From NCBI GenBank assembly GCA_001804815.1, contig MHBI01000101.1, positions 1 to 44,790 of the forward strand: a stretch of DNA of 44,790 nt, given 5' to 3'. The notes beneath the pieces were generated by a model. That model did not search any database. It worked only from the letters and a program-made list of their open reading frames with translations, and had not been told where the DNA came from. The stretch's first letter is position 1, and each line of letters begins with the position of its first letter. Origin of the DNA: Lentisphaerae bacterium GWF2_50_93 (GTDB lineage Bacteria > Verrucomicrobiota > Lentisphaeria > Victivallales > GWF2-50-93). This document shows, one piece after another, positions 40,898 through 44,790 of the stretch. The translations under genes were made by a program, and so were the position numbers.

Positions 40898-43324
40898 TCA
40901 AACCTTATCTTCTTTAGCATACTGTTTCCGCAAGATCAAAAACAGAAATCCCAGAAGTACGACATAAGCTATTGTCATAAGAAGCAGACCAAGCTTCAAA
41001 CCGGGTGGGAAGTATTTAAATTCAAGAGTCGAATTTTCAGAATCGCAGAAAACAGCCATGAGGCCGCCATCCGCTTTTACGATCTGAATTTTTCGTCCGT
41101 CTTCAAAGCAGGTCCATCCAGGATTGCACCAGTCCCTTATGACCACCCAGCAAGGGCCGTTTTCAACCTTGATTTCAATACGATTAGGATCCTCGCTGGC
41201 GATATGCGCCCCGGCTCCCGGCGGGCATTTAATACCTTCCTTGAAGTTCTCCGGAAGAGAAGCCAGCACAAAACTAGATGATATGTCGCGCGCCTTATCA
41301 AAAACCGCTTCATCAACTTTCCCTTCATCGGCGTGAATGAATTTCGAATATGTCCTGACCCTGGGCACGGCATCAGTATTCTCCAAAATTACAAATCCAG
41401 ATGATTCATCCTTGAAAACTATCCTGGTGCCTTTTGGCAGCTGGTTTTCATTTATCAATCCAGCGCCTATATATTTCACCGACAACAAATCGAGCAGTCT
41501 CTCCGGATCATGCCTTTCGAAGTTCATGTAGTCGCCATACGCCTTGCTTATAATCGGCGAAAACCCCTTGACAGTGCGAATCTTTTCAAGCCCTGGAGCA
41601 TTGCAGTCAAGAGTGGAATATTCCATCAGTTTCCTCATCTTGAATGAATCTGTGCGGGTTTCCGCCAAATCGACAGGATACTGGAATTTTTCTGTTGAAA
41701 ATATCCTCCATTGATCTTTTTCAAACTCCGGCAGTTTTTCATTCCACGCATGTACTTCATCGAATATTTTTACTGGGATGGTCCATTCAATTCTGTATTT
41801 CCATATCATGAAACCAGCTACAGTCACGATAAAGAATACCTTGAGTACCATTTCAGGGGAAGCCTTGAAAATTTTTACTGATGAAAACAGCACCATTGTC
41901 AGAATGACAGACAAGCATATGGTAAAAGATTCCCACATGAATATTTCATCTCCGTTCCACATGGATCCTTTGGATTGTACATATTTTATCAAAGCCTCCT
42001 GACAGCAGATGAACAGGCATAAAAATCCCATTAAGAGAAAGAAGAACAGAGCAAGCAGCACCTTCAAGGTCATGTCAAGATATTTAAATGCCACGTCCTT
42101 GTCGGATAGAATAAGATGCAATCCTGAACATCCTCCCACTATGAGCCAGAAATTCACCCAGAACATGAATTTCTCTGGATGACGGAACATTTTGAATCCA
42201 GGGAGCAGATAGTAAAAACATTCATAGACCGGCGTGAGTTTACCTAATGCGAGCAGGAATGCCAGGCCTAGTGAAAATATTACAAATTTATCTTTCCATC
42301 CCTTCTTCATCTTAAGCATCAGGATAAATCCAAGAATAACTGGAATTCCAACATAAATGCAATCCGCCCATGGAGACAATCCTGTCTTTGAAAATGTCTC
42401 CTGTACCGTATAGACGCCGTCGTACCAGAGTCCATCATTCTGCCTTGCCCCAAAAATAAATGGAACAAAATATTCTATGAGGCGTAATGGGGGAAAGGAC
42501 CATTGCTGAGCCTCAAGTATAGGAATCCCCTGGCTTCTATACGAGGTCAATGAGGCAAGGATTACTGGAATAAGCACAGGGGAAGCAATCATGACCGACA
42601 GAACCAGCATCAACATACTGCCAATCAATATGTTACGAGCCTTCTTCAAATCGCCGCCTGAATATAGCAGAAACGAGAAATATATCCCCATTGCCCCTGC
42701 AAAGATCCCAGCAAAATAAGCTTCCAGAAAGTTGCCGGAATAAAAAAGCAATGACAATGCTATCACGCTGATTATAAAGGCTATATGCTGTTTCTTAAGC
42801 TGTCCTGCCTTTAAATATTCCAGATATTTCATATAAAACAGCAGAAATAATGGTATGAGGAATGCGCATCTGTAGAAACCATTGCCGGACATGCTCCATA
42901 GATATCCTTCTCCATAGGCTACGCCTCCGAGCATGCAGATCCAACTATTTAGCTTATAAGCCTGACTGAGAAGAAGATACATTGACAGCATGGCAAAGAG
43001 ATAATGGATCAGGACAAATAGGTTATAGCCAACAGATTGATTGCTGAACAACAATATAATGTTTAAAGGGTTTAAAACCCCTGCATCCATGTTTGAATAT
43101 AACTCAGCTCCGGAAAGTATATAAGGATTCAGAAAGGGTATAAATCCAGCCCTAAGGCACTCGCCAATGAAATATTTCTCAGGCAGTTGATAGACAAGAA
43201 CATCTGATGCAAATAACATCTGACCTAGGAATAACTTGGCATAAAGCAACAAACCTACAGATAAAACCATGAAAACTGGTACCAATTTCCCGGGAAATGT
43301 ATTTTTATTTAAAAGAGTAAACAT
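40898..43324 (-). CDS. YfhO-family polytopic membrane protein
   Basis: GT-C-fold membrane protein of 808 aa. YfhO-type proteins are thought to add sugars from lipid carriers to cell-surface polymers. About eleven to thirteen membrane segments precede a soluble C-terminal part that closes with one last membrane segment. Landmarks are A-S-D-V-L-V-Y-Q-L-P (first outer loop, with an Asp), N-P-Y-I-L-S-G-A-E-L-Y, and at the end V-I-R-D-W-C-N-P-G-W-T-C-F-E-D-G-R-K and E-F-K-Y-F-P-P-G-L-K-L-G-L, the usual YfhO tail. It is more AT-rich than the central window. GGTGA lies 9 nt before the ATG. Acceptor unknown. Confidence 0.8.
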   Translation of the reverse strand: MFTLLNKNTFPGKLVPVFMVLSVGLLLYAKLFLGQMLFASDVLVYQLPEKYFIGECLRAGFIPFLNPYILSGAELYSNMDAGVLNPLNIILLFSNQSVGYNLFVLIHYLFAMLSMYLLLSQAYKLNSWICMLGGVAYGEGYLWSMSGNGFYRCAFLIPLFLLFYMKYLEYLKAGQLKKQHIAFIISVIALSLLFYSGNFLEAYFAGIFAGAMGIYFSFLLYSGGDLKKARNILIGSMLMLVLSVMIASPVLIPVILASLTSYRSQGIPILEAQQWSFPPLRLIEYFVPFIFGARQNDGLWYDGVYTVQETFSKTGLSPWADCIYVGIPVILGFILMLKMKKGWKDKFVIFSLGLAFLLALGKLTPVYECFYYLLPGFKMFRHPEKFMFWVNFWLIVGGCSGLHLILSDKDVAFKYLDMTLKVLLALFFFLLMGFLCLFICCQEALIKYVQSKGSMWNGDEIFMWESFTICLSVILTMVLFSSVKIFKASPEMVLKVFFIVTVAGFMIWKYRIEWTIPVKIFDEVHAWNEKLPEFEKDQWRIFSTEKFQYPVDLAETRTDSFKMRKLMEYSTLDCNAPGLEKIRTVKGFSPIISKAYGDYMNFERHDPERLLDLLSVKYIGAGLINENQLPKGTRIVFKDESSGFVILENTDAVPRVRTYSKFIHADEGKVDEAVFDKARDISSSFVLASLPENFKEGIKCPPGAGAHIASEDPNRIEIKVENGPCWVVIRDWCNPGWTCFEDGRKIQIVKADGGLMAVFCDSENSTLEFKYFPPGLKLGLLLMTIAYVVLLGFLFLILRKQYAKEDKV

Positions 43325-43458
43325 ATTATATTTTCACCGCTCTTATGAAAATATCATTAACATATTGATATTCAATGGTTTATCAATCCTTAGAATTGAT
43401 TTTATTTTAATTAAACAAGCTTTTTATCATTTATTTTTCAATTTTCTTAGTTTACCTA

Positions 43459-43487
43459 TTGCTTTTGATATTAATTTTTGATACAAT
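43459..43487 (+). promoter_or_regulatory. Candidate sigma-70 promoter of the prepilin gene
   Basis: TTGCTT (43459-43464), 17-bp spacer, TACAAT (43482-43487; 5 of 6). It lies in a 216-bp very AT-rich gap that contains no gene and also holds the upstream region of the YfhO-like gene. Confidence 0.45.
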
Positions 43488-43540
43488 AGCCTTATAAGTT
43501 TTGAAAGAAAAAGGGTCGAAAATTAAAAAAGGAGTAGAAA

Positions 43541-44053
43541 ATGAAAAAAAGTCGTGGATTCACACTGATTGAGCTGTTGGTCGTTATTGCGATCATAGCA
43601 ATCCTGGCAGGAATGTTACTTCCCGCCCTCAGCCAAGCCCGTGAAAAAGCTCGCAGAATTAGCTGTACAAGCAATCTGAAGCAGATCGGTCTGGCAATTC
43701 GTATGTATTCCCAGGAATACAAGGAACGCTTCCCCACAAAGGGTGGCAATGACGGCAGAACAGGTTTTGAAATGCTTCGTTCTGGCGGATATCTAGAGAA
43801 CGTAAAAATGTACAACTGCCCTTCAACAACAGACATGATTTCCGACAACTATGACCTTGGTTCATCCAGCGTATCATACATGTACGCCGCAGGTTTGAAC
43901 GAGTCGACATCAGTTGACAGTGCTGTTGCTATTGACAGACCCACCAACCATACCAAATATGGTAACGTGCTGTTCTGCGATGGCCATGCCTCCGGTTTCG
44001 CCGGTGCAACATGGAGCAATGGAAATATTGGTAGCTCAGGATTCTCCTGGTAA
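43541..44053 (+). CDS. Type IV prepilin-like / type II secretion pseudopilin-like protein with H-X9-DG motif
   Basis: Secreted fibre subunit-like protein, 170 aa. The N-terminus M-K-K-S-R-G with F-T-L-I-E-L-L is a class III prepilin signal: prepilin peptidase should cut after Gly6, leaving Phe7 and the conserved Glu at +5 (Glu11), followed by a hydrophobic helix to about residue 30. Then comes A-R-E-K-A-R-R-I-S-C-T-S-N-L-K-Q-I-G, typical of the DUF1559-like group. His137 and Asp147-Gly148 form the H-X9-D-G motif near the C-terminus. AGGAG precedes the ATG, and a strong terminator follows, so it is probably a well-expressed single-gene unit. Such proteins are numerous in Lentisphaerota; no other pilus gene is in the window. 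Confidence 0.9.
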   Translation: MKKSRGFTLIELLVVIAIIAILAGMLLPALSQAREKARRISCTSNLKQIGLAIRMYSQEYKERFPTKGGNDGRTGFEMLRSGGYLENVKMYNCPSTTDMISDNYDLGSSSVSYMYAAGLNESTSVDSAVAIDRPTNHTKYGNVLFCDGHASGFAGATWSNGNIGSSGFSW

Positions 44054-44080
44054 TTTAGCTAACTTAGAATTGACCCTTAA

Positions 44081-44110
44081 GAGGGAGTTGAAAAACTCCC
44101 TCTTTTTTTT
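44081..44110 (+). terminator. Rho-independent terminator of the prepilin gene
   Basis: A perfect 9-bp stem GAGGGAGTT / AACTCCCTC with a GAAA tetraloop (44090-44093), followed immediately by eight Ts, 28 bp after the stop codon. Confidence 0.93.
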
Positions 44111-44178
44111 TGCTTTTAATGGAATTTTATGTATCTTGTCGTAGCACAAACAGAGCATAAATTATAGAAACAAAAGAT

Positions 44179-44790
44179 ATGATTTACAAAAATGATATTC
44201 CATCATTAAAACCTGTCCTTATCATATCATTCTTTTTTGCATTGTTTGCAGCATTTCCCCTCGTATTGCTATCCCCGGCAGGAATTGTCCCCTATACCTT
44301 CGACTTCTCTGTTTTCAGCATTGAATCCATCTGCTGCCTGTCATTGCTTATAATATTATTAAACCACGGGCGACTGCTTTCCTTCTTTAAGAAATATATT
44401 CTCCATGCATCAGCTTTCATCATAATACTTGCTATTGAATGCATGCATGTGGTTTCAATTGACAATTATCATTTTACTGACTTCCTGCTTTCAATCACCA
44501 TCTTTGCAGTTCCCCTGTCCATCTATTTATGCCAGATTGATTTAAAAAAACACATCCTTCCATTGCTCTCCCTTTTTTGGCTTTTAACCGTCATTCATTC
44601 CCTATGGCAGATATGCAACGGACTGGAATGCATAGGAATTGCGGGAAACAGGAACTGGAACTCATCCCTGCTTTTATCGACAACACCTTTTGCAGTTGTT
44701 TTTGCATATGATCTCATGAGGACAAGATTCCCGAAGTTCCAGTATCCGGCAATTTTATATTCAATTCAAATACTTGCAACTGCCATCATC
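44179..44790 (+). CDS. Putative O-antigen-ligase/polymerase-like membrane protein, 3' truncated by the window edge
   Basis: An open frame of 204 codons from ATG 44179 runs to the window end without a stop. It has at least five hydrophobic segments, beginning with V-L-I-I-S-F-F-F-A-L-F-A, and I-A-G-N-R-N-W-N-S-S-L-L, similar to the G-N-x-N segment of the Wzy/WaaL O-antigen ligase superfamily. Most such proteins have a large periplasmic loop later, which is outside the window. It is AT-rich and poor in charged residues. There is no clear ribosome binding site. The family call rests on weak motif and context evidence; it fits the glycosyltransferase island beside it. Confidence 0.5.
   Translation, partial: MIYKNDIPSLKPVLIISFFFALFAAFPLVLLSPAGIVPYTFDFSVFSIESICCLSLLIILLNHGRLLSFFKKYILHASAFIIILAIECMHVVSIDNYHFTDFLLSITIFAVPLSIYLCQIDLKKHILPLLSLFWLLTVIHSLWQICNGLECIGIAGNRNWNSSLLLSTTPFAVVFAYDLMRTRFPKFQYPAILYSIQILATAII

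Noticed and set aside
1..44790. CRISPR array, tRNA or rRNA genes, prophage genes
   Set aside because: No regularly spaced repeat arrays, no cloverleaf-like sequences that I could recognise and no phage structural genes were seen; a covariance-model search could not be run.

Overview
The window reads as chromosomal DNA of a Gram-negative-type bacterium of the PVC superphylum, most likely Lentisphaerota or a close relative. Family-level hints, without any database search, are a short prepilin with the H-X9-DG motif common in Lentisphaerota, Verrucomicrobiota and Planctomycetota, a heparinase II/III-like gene beside a large secreted propeller/CBM9-like protein, a Ser/Thr kinase fused to a dCache-like sensor, and a meso-diaminopimelate-type MurE. 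There is no rRNA or tRNA gene that I can recognise, and no CRISPR array.

Layout. (1) 1-11.3 kb: the end of a REP-associated transposase, then a GntR-type regulator divergent from a heparinase-like lyase gene, an SGNH hydrolase gene and a 1324-aa secreted protein; this looks like a polysaccharide-use locus, with an exact 15-bp direct repeat in the divergent promoter region as candidate operator. (2) 11.3-17 kb: two small hypothetical genes, a membrane receptor-like Ser/Thr kinase, a decayed ankyrin gene, a Phd/VapC-type toxin-antitoxin pair, and several intergenic palindromes of REP/REPIN type. (3) 17.0-24.1 kb: a partial division and cell wall (dcw) cluster, mraZ-rsmH-ftsL-ftsI-murE-murF, tightly packed, with four 10-bp-spaced MraZ-type repeats running into the mraZ start codon. 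It stops after murF at a truncated glutamine-amidotransferase-like gene. (4) 24.2-27.6 kb: a CNNM-CBS-PTS IIA fusion protein, then dnaJ and grpE on the opposite strand. (5) 27.7-44.8 kb: an island of polytopic membrane glycosyltransferase-like genes: one polyprenyl-phosphate-mannose-synthase-like GT2, two PMT/GT39-like proteins, four TMTC-like proteins with C-terminal TPRs, one YfhO-like protein and the beginning of an O-antigen-ligase-like protein. A mtnP gene and a FucA-like class II aldolase gene lie inside the island, and a prepilin gene with a strong terminator lies near its end.

The main hypothesis is that region 5 encodes a lipid-linked sugar pathway: the GT2 would load a sugar onto polyprenyl phosphate, and the GT-C enzymes would transfer it to secreted proteins or glycans on the outer face of the inner membrane. 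Each gene family is recognisable; the substrates, and whether the genes work together, are inference.
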